Shown: positions 1 through 10,704, counted from the first letter of the stretch. The stretch: DNA of 64,000 nt from Jejuia pallidilutea (GCF_002973595.1 NZ_PVEO01000009.1:81209-145208); one strand, 5' to 3'. Notes: a model not told the origin generated them from the sequence alone. Numbers and translations are program-made.

Positions 1-475
1 AACTCCTCCAGTATTCTCTAGCGGTTACAATAGCTGAAAGATTTGCCGCTGTACCGCCGCTGGTAAATACCCCAAAAGCACCTTTTGGTAATCCTGTTAA
101 AGATACCATCCAACGCATGGCTTCGTTTTCACAAAATATACCACCTGCGCCTTCCATCCAGTAGGCTCCATGAATGCTAGATGCCGACGTTACCAAATCG
201 AACATTACCGCTGCTCTGGTAGGCGATGCTGGCACAAAAGCCAAATGCCTTGGATGGTCTATTGGTACGTTAGATTTTGTTAAGTGTTTTTTCCAAAGGT
301 TAAATGCTTTTTCGCCACCAATACCATCTTTTGTAATGGTATCGCCTACCAGTGCCTTTAACTCTTCTTCTTTTAGTGGTTTTCCTATTTTATTTTGTGT
401 TGATGACAACCTATCGATGGCATATTTCATAACATCCATAGTCATCTCCACCAAATCCATATCTATTTTGTGCAT
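1..475 (-). CDS. PLP-dependent decarboxylase, group II family (partial, N-terminal 158 aa)
   Basis: The reading frame opens at the ATG at 475 and runs off the left edge without a stop, so only the N-terminal third is present. The visible protein contains HLAFVPASPTRAAVMFDLVT and then FTSGGTAANLSAIVTARE, the typical early part of group II pyridoxal-phosphate decarboxylases (aspartate, diaminobutyrate, glutamate or aromatic amino-acid decarboxylases). The SGGTAAN loop belongs to the cofactor phosphate-binding region. The active-site lysine lies outside the window, so the substrate cannot be decided. A CAAATTTA word at 499-506 (TAAATTTG on the coding strand) fits a Bacteroidota -7 element. The gene faces away from bshC-side sequence and appears to have its own promoter. 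Confidence 0.8.
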   Translation of the reverse strand, partial: MHKIDMDLVEMTMDVMKYAIDRLSSTQNKIGKPLKEEELKALVGDTITKDGIGGEKAFNLWKKHLTKSNVPIDHPRHLAFVPASPTRAAVMFDLVTSASSIHGAYWMEGAGGIFCENEAMRWMVSLTGLPKGAFGVFTSGGTAANLSAIVTAREYWRS

Positions 476-670
476 TATGTATTCTATTTTTTGAAATTCA
501 AATTTACAACTAACTTAAGGAACACTTCATATTTGTGTTGTGATATTAAACCTTACTTTTATTACAAGAACCCATCTTTACTTTTAAGTTAATTAACGCT
601 TACATAAATAAAAACCATAACATTTCACCAGAAGGTATTAAAGGCAAGATTTAGTTGTTAATTCTAAGAT

Positions 671-2272
671 TTAAAGTGTTAAAACAGAAAATTCGTTTTT
701 TAAAGGGTGCAATCTTTCAATTAAGCTAGGAATAAGCTGGTCTCCATATTCTAAGTAAAACTCAGAAAAATTGGTGTTACGTTCTTGTAAATTTCCATTT
801 GGAAATAACTCATTTTTAATCTCGGTCATGCGAGAGACCTCATCAGATAATTTACGTTTTTGCGCTTTTAGCAATCGTTTTTCTAAAGTCTTCAACCCTT
901 TTAATTGCTTTACTTCTTGAGCTTTTACTGCTCCTAAAAACGATTTATCGGTTTGTTCTGCTAAAACATACAAATCTTTAAATTGCTGTGTTAAAGCCGC
1001 TTCTTGTTTAGAAAAATCTATATCAATATTTGAAATTTGTCGTACTTTTCGGTTAATTAAAGCATCTCTTTTTAAAAAAATATCTTGATTTGAAATAGTT
1101 AACCTTTGAAGTTTTTCTGCTTGCTTTTCAGTTTTAATTAATACCGAATTTCTTAACAGCAGTATGGGAAACGTAACATTTGCAGTATTGAAGTAGTGTT
1201 TTAACTGCAACCAATATGCCAATTCGCCTCCACCGCCTATGTAACATAAATTTGGCAGAATTACTTCTTGGTATAACGGACGCATAATAACATTTGGCGA
1301 GAACCGCTCTGGCACCTCGTGCAAGTGTTTCAGTATTTCGCTCTTGTTCCAAATTATGTTTGTGTTTAAAACTTTGTAAACCTCATCTTCAAAAACAATG
1401 CGTTCCCGTAAATTTTCGGTGACATAAAACAGATTAATTTCTCTTGGATTTACTTGAATAGAATAATCGTTAGTAACATTAGCCAATGCCATATTAGTTT
1501 TTGTAACCGCTTTAAATGAGGTTTGGTGTACAAGTTCCTCTTCCATATAAGGTACAAACAAACGTTTTACGTCTGCGTTGTTTGCATCTATGATAACAAG
1601 CCCATAATCTTTAAATAATTTGTTAGCTAAAAAACGTGTTGCATTAGCAAGGTTATCGTGTTTTACATATGCTTCCTCAAAAATTTTTTTTAGTGTTTTG
1701 GCGTTAGTGCTTTCGCCTAAATCTTGAGAAAACAGTTCTAAAACCTCATCTAAACCTTTAGTAGACAGCTCTCCTACAGCACCACTGGCTTTACGGTTCC
1801 ATTGAAATTTCTTGCCTTTAAAATTAAAATAGTTAATCTCATCAAAATCATGATCCTCCGTTGCCATCCAATATACAGGCACAAAATTATAGTTAGGATA
1901 TGTTTTTTTAAGTGTAACCGACAGATTAATTGTTGAAACTATTTTGTATAAGAAATACAGTGGCCCCGTAAATAAGTTAAGTTGATGCCCTGTTGTAATG
2001 GTAAACGTTTTTTTAGAAGTTAAAGCTTCGATATTTTGAAGTGTTGCTTCTGAGGCTTTAATGTTTTGATATTGATGTGTTAAAACATCTGCCAAAACAG
2101 CTCTAGACTCTGCTGAAAAGGATGCCTGTTTTTCTTCAATTTGGGATTTAAAATGCTCTAGTGCGGGAAACCGATTGTAAAACGGACGTAGCTCTGAATT
2201 TTGGTCTAAATAATCACAAATTAAAGACGAAAAATAACCTGTTTCTCTAAATGGAAGATAGTCTTGCTGCAT
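671..2272 (-). CDS. bshC: Bacillithiol biosynthesis cysteine-adding enzyme BshC
   Basis: A 533-aa protein, the usual BshC length. It shows the family signatures TTGHQLNLFTGP (about residues 93-104) and PVYWMATEDHDFDE (about 132-145), plus a predicted helical region near 430-490 rich in Lys and Gln. BshC catalyses the last step of bacillithiol synthesis, adding cysteine to GlcN-malate in the cytoplasm. It starts at the ATG at 2272. Downstream (671) there is only an AT-rich spacer before the decarboxylase. The neighbouring surface genes are separated by about 70 bp and are probably not functionally linked. No bshA or bshB is in the window, which is normal because bsh genes are scattered in Bacteroidota. 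Confidence 0.95.
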   Translation of the reverse strand: MQQDYLPFRETGYFSSLICDYLDQNSELRPFYNRFPALEHFKSQIEEKQASFSAESRAVLADVLTHQYQNIKASEATLQNIEALTSKKTFTITTGHQLNLFTGPLYFLYKIVSTINLSVTLKKTYPNYNFVPVYWMATEDHDFDEINYFNFKGKKFQWNRKASGAVGELSTKGLDEVLELFSQDLGESTNAKTLKKIFEEAYVKHDNLANATRFLANKLFKDYGLVIIDANNADVKRLFVPYMEEELVHQTSFKAVTKTNMALANVTNDYSIQVNPREINLFYVTENLRERIVFEDEVYKVLNTNIIWNKSEILKHLHEVPERFSPNVIMRPLYQEVILPNLCYIGGGGELAYWLQLKHYFNTANVTFPILLLRNSVLIKTEKQAEKLQRLTISNQDIFLKRDALINRKVRQISNIDIDFSKQEAALTQQFKDLYVLAEQTDKSFLGAVKAQEVKQLKGLKTLEKRLLKAQKRKLSDEVSRMTEIKNELFPNGNLQERNTNFSEFYLEYGDQLIPSLIERLHPLKNEFSVLTL

Positions 2273-2343
2273 ATTTCAATTAAAAACATGTAAATATACA
2301 GTTATTCCATTTTCTAAAATCTAAAATTTAAGTTAAGACTTAA

Positions 2344-3051
2344 CTAGAGTACCCTAAACTGAAAAATACCAGACATTGAAGTATTGCCTACAGCGTCTTT
2401 AGTAACGATTTTCCAGTAATAAATTGCCCCACTAGTAACAGATACATTTAAAGCGCTAGCTGTAACATCGGTTGCATGAATATCTGGATTGTTATTAGTA
2501 CCAAGATAAACATCATAACTAGCTATATCGTTATCAACATCACTTCCCGTCCACCTTAAAGTAACATTACCCGAGTTTACAGATGCTGCCATTGCTGGCG
2601 CATTAATTGTAGCAGGAAATGGCGCATAGGTTTCTACTCCAGGACCAGAGTTGTAGAATTTCCAGGTTTCACTTTCGGCAGTTACGGTGCCACGTTTAGA
2701 AACCACATACCAAGCATAAGGTGTTGCCCTGTCGAGTACTATACCAATTTTATCTTCGTTTGAATCTTGTTGAATGGAGGAACCATCCACTAAATTAGTT
2801 ACAAAAACTGTGTAAGATTCTGCTATCTCACTTGCTTCCCATTCAAAAATCACAGTACTCTGTGTTGGTGTTATATCTGCCCCTATATTACACAAACCGT
2901 CCTTGTGTGGAAACTGTAAATTTACTGTTAGTCTTTCTATTTGGCTAGGTGCTTCCGGATCTAGAGTATCTGGGTCTGGATCTATGGTAGAAGGGCTGCT
3001 ACAAGCTAACAACAAAAGGTTTAGACTAAATATATAAATTACTCTTTTCAT
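2344..3051 (-). CDS. Fibronectin-type-III-like lipoprotein
   Basis: A 235-aa protein with a lipoprotein signal peptide (LLLLAC, predicted lipidated Cys17) and a Pro/Asp/Glu linker after it. Two beta-sandwich-like segments follow: one near residues 60-130 (VIFEWEASEIAESYTVFVTN) and one near 155-235 (VTLRWTGSDVDNDIASYDVY), whose pattern matches Fn3 or SusE/SusF-like folds. Its ATG overlaps the stop of the 1803-aa LRR gene upstream by 4 nt (ATGA), so the two are translationally coupled and it is the last gene of the surface operon. The likely role is a surface-exposed partner of the LRR protein, by inference only. No enzyme motif is visible. Confidence 0.75.
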   Translation of the reverse strand: MKRVIYIFSLNLLLLACSSPSTIDPDPDTLDPEAPSQIERLTVNLQFPHKDGLCNIGADITPTQSTVIFEWEASEIAESYTVFVTNLVDGSSIQQDSNEDKIGIVLDRATPYAWYVVSKRGTVTAESETWKFYNSGPGVETYAPFPATINAPAMAASVNSGNVTLRWTGSDVDNDIASYDVYLGTNNNPDIHATDVTASALNVSVTSGAIYYWKIVTKDAVGNTSMSGIFQFRVL

Positions 3052-6000
3052 TTCTTAACAATTTTAAAGTTAGAAACAGAATTATTAGACTGTATAAATA
3101 CCGTATACAAACCGGTGTTAAAAAAAGCTGTATTTATACTGATACTTCCTCTACCTTTTACATCAAATTCTTTTAAAAATACCATCTGTCCTATGGTAGA
3201 ATATATACTTACCTTAACATTATCGCTGTCCATTTCACCTAAATATATATTGAGTTCGTTTTGAAATGGGTTAGGATGAACAAGCACAGTGTTTAACAGC
3301 AAAATGTGTTCTTCATGCTCGCCCTGGCAAGGTAAATCAGTAGAAATTTTTATGGTATTTTTTCCATTTTCCAGTTGCAACGTTAATTGAGATTTTCTGG
3401 TTGTAAACTTTAAGCCGTTAAAGTCTACATAATAACTAGAACTCCCATACATATTTACCGTAACTTCTTTTCCGTTTTTGTGTTTAGCTGTAATAACATC
3501 TAAATTTGCTGGGTGGTTGATTACTACATCAAAACAACGTTCAAAATTTGGTAATTCTTCTGAAGTTATACACAATCTGTAAGTTCCTGCAAGCAGGTTA
3601 AGAATATCTATTTCGTTAGTAAACGTGTAATTTCTATCAAAATCATCACCAACCAAATGCGCTTTGTATTCATAAAGTTCTTTAGTAGTTATGGTTATCT
3701 TTCCATCGTTATTATTCAAACAGGTTTCATCTGTAATCAAAATTGTAAAATTATCTTCTGGCAGTATAGAGAAACGACACCCAAATAAATCTACGGCCTC
3801 ACCAAATGGTGTGCCAGGGCACAAATCGTCTTCATTTGCAACACCATCATTATCTGCATCGTCACAAACAGTTTGATAGCTTGCTGTGATATCTTTAAAC
3901 CAATCATCATAAGTGCCATCAACATTTGATATTACTGCAATAGGGTCGTCAACCAGAATGCATGTTAAATCTGGATTATTTGAAGCATTAAAGACCTCTA
4001 ACATGGCATTGGCGCCGTTTTGTATGTTTAGCCTATCTTGTGTAAATGCATTGGAGGAACAAAATAATTCTATTAATTTATTATTAACCGTAACATCTAA
4101 AGCTTCTATTTGATTGGAAGAACAATTAAGCCTTTGTAAATCTAACAGTAAGCTTACATCTAACGTTGTAAATAGGTTCTCTGAAATATTGAGTACTGTA
4201 AGGTTTAAATTTGAGCTTGTATTTATTTCTAATAAGCTATTATTTGAGAGATCTATAACACGTAATTCTATTAGATTAGAAATATCAATGGCTGTGAGTT
4301 GATTGTTTGATGCATTTAAATTATTTAGTAGTATGTTTTCACTTAAATTAATTGTTGACAATAGATTACCATTAATATTTAAACTTGTAAGAGATACAAA
4401 ACCTTCAATACCGGTTGCATCAGTAATTTCTTTTTCTGGAACGCTAAGAGAAAACAGGTTTTCAATACTTGCAGTTGGTACATAATCATCTAAAGGCCCA
4501 AGATCATAGCCCAAATCAATTAATGCTTGCTCAAAATTATCATCGGGCACATAAGTTTCTCCAAAATGACAATTTATAGCATATTGCGTAGATGTATCTT
4601 TTAACCATGTAACACCAGCAGGACTTGTACCAGCATCGGTTTGTATACAAGTTAAATCTGGATTATTTTGCGCATTTAAATTTGAAAGGTTAGGGTTTTG
4701 CCCATTTTGTAAGTTTAAAACTTCTAAAGCGTTTACAGCACAACTTAAATTTGTGAGTGCAGTATTTGTAGTAACATCTAATTCCAAAATACCATTACCA
4801 TCACAATTAAAACTTTGAAGCGCTGGAATTAAACTGGCATTAAACTCAGTAAACTGATTATTGGCAACATTTAGGCTAATAATATTTGGGGTTTTAGTTA
4901 CATCTAAATTTGCGAGTACGTTATTAGAACAATTAATTACAGTTAAGTTTACATTGTTAGTGATATTTAATTCACTTAACGCATTATTTGAACAATTTAA
5001 ATTTTCTAAAGCAGTAAAATCTTCAATACCTGTTAAATCTGAAATAGTATTTCCGCTAACATCTAAAATTGTTACTACTTCTATATTTGCCGTTGGTACG
5101 TAATCGTCTAAAGCACCTACATCATAACCTAAATTAATTAAGGCCTGTTCAAAATTATCATCGGGTACATAGGTTTCTCCAAATCTACAATCTAAACTGT
5201 ATGCTGTAGTTGCATCCTTTATCCAATTGGCTCCAATATTGTTTACATCATCAACTTGAATACAGGTTAAATTTGGGTTTTCAGTTGCACTAAAACTAGA
5301 TATTTCAGTATTAATTCCATTTTGAATATTAATGAAGCCTAATTGATTACCACTCACATTTATTGTGATTGAATCTGGACAAAAATCTAATGGGTTATTG
5401 GTATTTTGAGTTGGGCATGCTCCCAACCCAATACTTGATAAATCTAAAGCTCCCGTAAGTTCATTATTACTACAGTTAAATGTTTTAAGTTGATTTAGGT
5501 TATTAGATAGTTGCAAACTTGTAATAGCATTATTACTAATATTCAATTCAATTAAATTAGTATTGGCACCAACATTTATAGCTGTGAGTGCATTACTACT
5601 CACTGACACATATTTAACAGAGGCTAAATTGTTTAATACCGAATTGAGTTGATTTATTTGGTTGTTATTTAAAATTAAACTTTCTAGAACCGTAGATGCC
5701 AAATCGTCTATTTCTGTTAATTGATTTTGAGATCCAGAAAGTGCAATTAAATTTGTATTGGCAGATAAATTCACATCAACCAACTCATTATCCGAAAAGT
5801 CTAAAACTTCTAAAGCAGCGTTTGCACTAATATCAAGTAAACTTAAACCGTTGCTTCTACAGTTTAAAGTTGTTAGTGCCAAACATTGGCTAACTTCTAA
5901 AGTAGAAAGTGCATTGTTATTACAATTTAGCGTATTTAGAGTTGAATTATTAACCGCATAACTCACGAAATTTGAAATTTGATTATTATCACAGTTAACC

Positions 6001-8459
6001 TCAATTAAGTTAGCGTTACTACTTATATCTAAGGTAAGCAAACTATTATTAGAACAATTTAATACTTCTAAATTTGCATTAATGGATATATCTAAATCGG
6101 CTAAACTATTGTTTGCACAGAACAATTTTATTAAACTTGGTGTTCCTATAGTGTTTAAAACACCGCTTACATTAGCTGGATTGTTGGTTAAGAAATAATT
6201 TGAACCACAGTATAGTGCTTCTAAATTCACCATTCCGCTCACATCCAAATCATTTAGATAGTTATTGCTGCAATCTAATTCGGTTAACGATAAAAATGCT
6301 TGGATACCTTCTAAACTTTCAATGTTTTTACCACTAACATTTAAGGAGGTAACATATTCGATATTAGCCGTTAGCACTTGATTGTCTGGAACTCCAGTAT
6401 CTATACCTAAATCTATTAATGCTTGCTCAAAATTATCATCGGGAATAGATGTAAATCTGTTGTTTTCACAATTAGTATTGTAATTGGCTATTGCATCTTT
6501 AGTCCACCCTACTGGAATATTTCCTATTACAGCGACATCAACATTAATACAAAACAAATTGGGGTTATTTGTGGCGTTAAAGTTGGTAGTATTGGTATTA
6601 TTTCCATTTCTAATATCCACAAACTCTAGTACATTGTTATTACAAATAATGCTGGTTAATGCTGCATTTGCAGTTAAATCTAAATGAACTATACTATTGT
6701 TAGAACAATTAAAAGTTTCTAAAGCTAGAAAATCTTGAATACCCGTTAAGTCTGTAATATTATAACCGCTTACGTTAAGGATAGTTTCCCCTGTAATATT
6801 TCCCGTTGGCACATAATTATCAAGCAGTCCTACATCAAAACCAGCATTAATAATAGCTTGCTCAAAACCATCATCTGGCACATAAGTTCCGCAATTTATA
6901 GCATAAGTAGCCATTGCATCTATAGCCCAAGTTACTCCAACTGGAACAACACCTGCATCAGTTTCAATACAAGATAAAGCTGGATTGTTTGTAGCACTTA
7001 AATTGGTAAGATTTCCATTCTGTCCGTTCTTCAAATTTAAAACCTCTAAGGCATTAGCCGTACAATCTAAATTTATAAGAGCTGTATTGTTACTTATATT
7101 TAAGGTTTTAATAGTATTGTTTGAACAGTTTAAACCTGCGAGAGAAAAGTTAGTGCTTAAATCCAATTCATTTAAATTATTAAAAGATATATTTAGGTTA
7201 ACAAGATTTGTATTTGTACTTAAATCTATACGTTTCAAGTTATTGTTTGAAGCATCAAGATTGGTTAACGCTAAAAGGTTTGAAACATCTACACTTTCAA
7301 CAGTATTCATATTAAAGTTGAAAGTTTGTAGCGCCACGAAATCTTCGATACCAATCAAACTATTAATATTTGCATTTGACACATTTAATGTTGTAATTGT
7401 ATTAATATTTGCAGTTAACACTAAGTTATCTAATACATCATCTAAGCCCTGATTAATTAAAGCTTGCTCAAAGTTATCGTCAGGAACGTAAGTATAAATA
7501 TCATCGCACATGGTTTCTGTGTAATACGTCCAATCGTCTTTTATCCAAGCAGCATTTGGTGTAAAACCCGTATCAACTTGAATACAAAATAGATTTGGAT
7601 TACCTTCTGAGGTGAATAAAGTTACCAAGTCATTAAATCCATTGGAAAGATATAAAGACGTTAATTGATTGTTTGATACATTAATTGAAGATGGCCCTTG
7701 GCATAGCGTTACAGGATCGGTTTGTGGATCTGGACAAGCAACTGTATTAATAGTACTTAAATCTAGGTTAGAAATTGAATTATTTGAAGCATCTAATGTT
7801 TTTAGATTCGTATTTGCAGATGTATCTAAAACTGTAATTTGGTTTGAAGCGCAAAACAGACTTTCTAACTTAGTGTTATTTCCAATATCTAAACTACTTA
7901 TTCTATTATTTGAAATAGATGCGGAAGTTAAATTAGTATTTTGGCTAATATCAATATCTAAAATTCTGTTATTAGCACATCTTAAATCTATTAATAACGG
8001 ATTATTTGAAACATTAAGTATAGAGATTTGATTGTTAGAACAATCTATATCTTCTAAATTTGCATTAGAAGATATGTTTAAACCGGTCAATTTATTAGAT
8101 GCACATAATAAGGTTCTTAAATTAATATTATTAGAAACATCAAGTGTAGATAAATTATTGCCGTTACAAATAAGCGTTTCCAGGCTATTAAAATCTTCTA
8201 TCCCAGATAAAGTATTAATACCAAGACTACTAACTGTAAGAGAAACTACAATGTTAACTCTATCTGTAAAAACCAATGCATTAGCATCTACACCATCACC
8301 TAAACTAGCATCGTCGCCAACAGCTACTTCATTGCCATTAATATCATGGGTTTCTAAATAATGTTCAAAATTAGCATCAGGTATAGCTGTTTTTTGAGCA
8401 TATAGAATATAACCGCAAAAAGGTGTCAGTAATAAAAAAATTAAATACTTTTTTTTCAT
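3048..8459 (-). CDS. Giant leucine-rich-repeat surface protein with T9SS sorting domain
   Basis: An 1803-aa protein with signal peptide 1-22 (ends LYAQ). Most of it is LRR of the LxxLDVSNNxNLxxLxCSNN type, as in internalin-like Bacteroidota proteins. The array is cut into six blocks, each opened by a module (IPDANFEHYL near residue 26; YVPDDNFEQALI or close variants near 323, 525, 673, 1098 and 1306). Near 1531 a thrombospondin-type-3-like Ca-binding stretch (DADNDGVANEDDLCPGTP) ends the LRR region. The last 75 residues (HPNPFQNELNIYLG to FKIVKK) are a type A T9SS C-terminal domain, so the protein should be exported and anchored at the cell surface. Most blocks keep conserved Cys before and after the module. 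Its ATG follows the tail-fibre-like gene by 13 bp. The function is probably adhesion or binding (inferred). Confidence 0.9.
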   Translation of the reverse strand: MKKKYLIFLLLTPFCGYILYAQKTAIPDANFEHYLETHDINGNEVAVGDDASLGDGVDANALVFTDRVNIVVSLTVSSLGINTLSGIEDFNSLETLICNGNNLSTLDVSNNINLRTLLCASNKLTGLNISSNANLEDIDCSNNQISILNVSNNPLLIDLRCANNRILDIDISQNTNLTSASISNNRISSLDIGNNTKLESLFCASNQITVLDTSANTNLKTLDASNNSISNLDLSTINTVACPDPQTDPVTLCQGPSSINVSNNQLTSLYLSNGFNDLVTLFTSEGNPNLFCIQVDTGFTPNAAWIKDDWTYYTETMCDDIYTYVPDDNFEQALINQGLDDVLDNLVLTANINTITTLNVSNANINSLIGIEDFVALQTFNFNMNTVESVDVSNLLALTNLDASNNNLKRIDLSTNTNLVNLNISFNNLNELDLSTNFSLAGLNCSNNTIKTLNISNNTALINLDCTANALEVLNLKNGQNGNLTNLSATNNPALSCIETDAGVVPVGVTWAIDAMATYAINCGTYVPDDGFEQAIINAGFDVGLLDNYVPTGNITGETILNVSGYNITDLTGIQDFLALETFNCSNNSIVHLDLTANAALTSIICNNNVLEFVDIRNGNNTNTTNFNATNNPNLFCINVDVAVIGNIPVGWTKDAIANYNTNCENNRFTSIPDDNFEQALIDLGIDTGVPDNQVLTANIEYVTSLNVSGKNIESLEGIQAFLSLTELDCSNNYLNDLDVSGMVNLEALYCGSNYFLTNNPANVSGVLNTIGTPSLIKLFCANNSLADLDISINANLEVLNCSNNSLLTLDISSNANLIEVNCDNNQISNFVSYAVNNSTLNTLNCNNNALSTLEVSQCLALTTLNCRSNGLSLLDISANAALEVLDFSDNELVDVNLSANTNLIALSGSQNQLTEIDDLASTVLESLILNNNQINQLNSVLNNLASVKYVSVSSNALTAINVGANTNLIELNISNNAITSLQLSNNLNQLKTFNCSNNELTGALDLSSIGLGACPTQNTNNPLDFCPDSITINVSGNQLGFINIQNGINTEISSFSATENPNLTCIQVDDVNNIGANWIKDATTAYSLDCRFGETYVPDDNFEQALINLGYDVGALDDYVPTANIEVVTILDVSGNTISDLTGIEDFTALENLNCSNNALSELNITNNVNLTVINCSNNVLANLDVTKTPNIISLNVANNQFTEFNASLIPALQSFNCDGNGILELDVTTNTALTNLSCAVNALEVLNLQNGQNPNLSNLNAQNNPDLTCIQTDAGTSPAGVTWLKDTSTQYAINCHFGETYVPDDNFEQALIDLGYDLGPLDDYVPTASIENLFSLSVPEKEITDATGIEGFVSLTSLNINGNLLSTINLSENILLNNLNASNNQLTAIDISNLIELRVIDLSNNSLLEINTSSNLNLTVLNISENLFTTLDVSLLLDLQRLNCSSNQIEALDVTVNNKLIELFCSSNAFTQDRLNIQNGANAMLEVFNASNNPDLTCILVDDPIAVISNVDGTYDDWFKDITASYQTVCDDADNDGVANEDDLCPGTPFGEAVDLFGCRFSILPEDNFTILITDETCLNNNDGKITITTKELYEYKAHLVGDDFDRNYTFTNEIDILNLLAGTYRLCITSEELPNFERCFDVVINHPANLDVITAKHKNGKEVTVNMYGSSSYYVDFNGLKFTTRKSQLTLQLENGKNTIKISTDLPCQGEHEEHILLLNTVLVHPNPFQNELNIYLGEMDSDNVKVSIYSTIGQMVFLKEFDVKGRGSISINTAFFNTGLYTVFIQSNNSVSNFKIVKK

Positions 8460-8472
8460 GTATTAGAATATT

Positions 8473-10704
8473 CTATTTCTTTTTTTCAGCAGATAGGAGT
8501 AAGTCTTTTTGATATTGCAATTCGGTTTTTGCTTCTTCGTAGATTTTACTCATAAAGGTTTTCTTGTAAGCACTATCACTTCGTACTTTATCAAAAAACT
8601 CTTTTGCCATATCATTTTTCCCTAACCTTTTAAGCATAGCTTCTGCTTGCAACATAGCATCTTCAACATCTTGTTCGGTAATTTCTAATTTACTGATATC
8701 TTCTAGTGCCTTCTTTTTTATATCAGATATATTTGTAGCTTCATATTTTGGCGCTATAGGTGTTTTTGAAGTATTATTAATTTGAGCTTGCTGATTAACA
8801 GTTAAATTCCCTTCTTGGATATTAGTTATGCGCTCTAAAATAGTGTCTATTTGTTTTTTTAAATAACCAATTTCTTCTGCTTGAATATTAACTTTTTTGT
8901 CCAGTTCCTCTAAAAGCGCACTACTATCGTTTCTATTTAAACCCACTGCAACGTTTACATAACCAAAACCAGAAAGATTTACAGACCATGCAGTACCTAC
9001 AATATCCTTAATTTGAGATATTTTTATTTTATTTGGAGCCACAGCGATACCAATACCATCATTTTTGCCACTAGGCAATATATAATCGCCAATATTAACT
9101 CTTCCAAATACTTTGGTAGGCACTTGCCCCATAAAAGCAACTTTTTCGTATTGAGCCTCACGATCAGGCTGTGGCATATTTCCTAAAACAATAGGCTTAT
9201 ATGATATTACCAATATACGCTCTGCATTACTAATATTCTTCGATATTTTTCCGCCATTAACCCCAACTATATCACCATAGGTCATAGCTTCATTATTATC
9301 TTTTCTCAATAAGTATTCAGCATAATCGCCAGCACCAGATGCGTAGGTTACACCTTGAAATTTGCTCTTATTTGCATTGTACCATACAATATTTGCAATT
9401 GAGGCAATTTCAACTACGGTTGCTGCTATTTTTTCTGCGATAGAAGACACTAACTCCACTTTGGCACCTGCGTTTAGAGATGGAATAGGTAATGTAACCC
9501 CAGGTACAGGGCCAATAACTGCTGTGGTAGAAGTAGCAGCAGCTACATTATTAGAAATAGCTACGGTTGAGCTACTAAATGCCGTAAAAAGATCGAATGT
9601 AGAAGAAGCAGTGTCGTAGGCTAATTGAAATTGAGTAAAAACATGATCTGCATTATTGCCAAATTCACCTGGTGTTTCCCCTTCAATACGTCCCCACATG
9701 GTAGGGTTTGTAGTAGTAACATTAGCTCCTGAGTTTGCAGGACTTGATGAAGCCGTTTCGTCCCAAAAGGATATAAAATTATTGTCGTTGGTTCTACCTT
9801 CATTAATCACTATGGCTAAACCTTGCTTGCTTCCCTCAATTTTTACTGGATAACTATTAATGTCTGTATCATCATCGTCATCTAAAGTTGATGTTATCGT
9901 AATTTGTGATGTTGGAGTCATACTAATACTACCACTTAAATTTGTTGACTCATTAATCGTCAAATTATCAGCAACTAAACTTGTAAAGGTTGATTCTCCA
10001 ACTACAGTTAACGAGCCATTTAATACCGTTGGCGCATTAGCATCACCGTTTGGAGGCCCAACCAATGGGTCTCCTACATTTAAAGCGCCAGATAAATTTG
10101 TGGCACTCTGCCCGGTAACATTTAAAGTGTTATTTAAATTCGTTTCACCATCCACATTTAAATTTCCTGAAAAATTTGCAGGATTTCCATCCTCTATATT
10201 AAGTGTACTATTAATGGTTGTTGGGCCATTAACGGTTAATTCTCTATTTAAAAACGTATCGTCATCTACCTCCAAAGTACCAGTTGCTGTAATATCCCTA
10301 TGAGCCACATAAGGTACATAGGTTAACTTTTCTACACTCATATCTACAAAACCATCACCGTTTTTAAAGTCAACTTCAACTTTTAAGGATTTTGGGTCGC
10401 CGTTCCAATCAATCTTTTCAAAATCATCATGATTTTCAGCACCTATAATTAAGTTTATTCTACCAAACTCATCGGTGGTTGTATTTTGTATTTCTGTAAA
10501 TTCTACAACACCACTACCAGGAGCTATAATCGAAAGTTTAATTGCAATATCTGTAGTGGGCAAATAATTGTCTTGAGAATCTACACCAGGTAATTCTAAA
10601 GCATCAGGACCTATAATAATAGCTTGATAAGAGATCCCATCAGTTTGTGCAAAGACACCATTAGAAATAAATAAAAATAAAATTAGGGTAATTATGCGTT
10701 TCAT
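8473..10704 (-). CDS. Tail-fibre-like secreted protein with GDYAEY chaperone-like region and C-terminal coiled coil
   Basis: A 743-aa protein with a signal peptide (about 1-19, ending GVFAQ). The N-terminal 130 residues resemble the GISYQAIIIGP beta domain often found at the start of Bacteroidota fibre-like proteins. Residues about 140-250 hold short beta-helix-like repeats (TxLNxTLNVxG, SGALNVG). Near 456-463 is GDYAEYLL, followed by AMTYGDIVGV and later FGRVNIGDYILPSG. This resembles the intramolecular chaperone/autoprotease region of phage tail-fibre and peptidase-G2-like proteins. A heptad coiled coil spans about 590-625, followed by a charged helical tail. A trimeric fibre is plausible but inferred. 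It lies 13 bp before the LRR gene and 23 bp after the small T9SS gene, clearly in one operon. There is no T9SS domain at its end. Confidence 0.7.
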   Translation of the reverse strand: MKRIITLILFLFISNGVFAQTDGISYQAIIIGPDALELPGVDSQDNYLPTTDIAIKLSIIAPGSGVVEFTEIQNTTTDEFGRINLIIGAENHDDFEKIDWNGDPKSLKVEVDFKNGDGFVDMSVEKLTYVPYVAHRDITATGTLEVDDDTFLNRELTVNGPTTINSTLNIEDGNPANFSGNLNVDGETNLNNTLNVTGQSATNLSGALNVGDPLVGPPNGDANAPTVLNGSLTVVGESTFTSLVADNLTINESTNLSGSISMTPTSQITITSTLDDDDDTDINSYPVKIEGSKQGLAIVINEGRTNDNNFISFWDETASSSPANSGANVTTTNPTMWGRIEGETPGEFGNNADHVFTQFQLAYDTASSTFDLFTAFSSSTVAISNNVAAATSTTAVIGPVPGVTLPIPSLNAGAKVELVSSIAEKIAATVVEIASIANIVWYNANKSKFQGVTYASGAGDYAEYLLRKDNNEAMTYGDIVGVNGGKISKNISNAERILVISYKPIVLGNMPQPDREAQYEKVAFMGQVPTKVFGRVNIGDYILPSGKNDGIGIAVAPNKIKISQIKDIVGTAWSVNLSGFGYVNVAVGLNRNDSSALLEELDKKVNIQAEEIGYLKKQIDTILERITNIQEGNLTVNQQAQINNTSKTPIAPKYEATNISDIKKKALEDISKLEITEQDVEDAMLQAEAMLKRLGKNDMAKEFFDKVRSDSAYKKTFMSKIYEEAKTELQYQKDLLLSAEKKK

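Noticed and set aside
174..494. Plus-strand open frame of 106 aa over the start of the decarboxylase gene
   Set aside because: Its codons are the antisense of a clear PLP-decarboxylase frame; composition is low-complexity and no motif is seen.
3048..8459. Many plus-strand open frames of 60-155 aa over the LRR gene
   Set aside because: They are shadows of the repetitive LRR frame on the opposite strand; the antisense codons of LxxLxxSNN repeats avoid stops.
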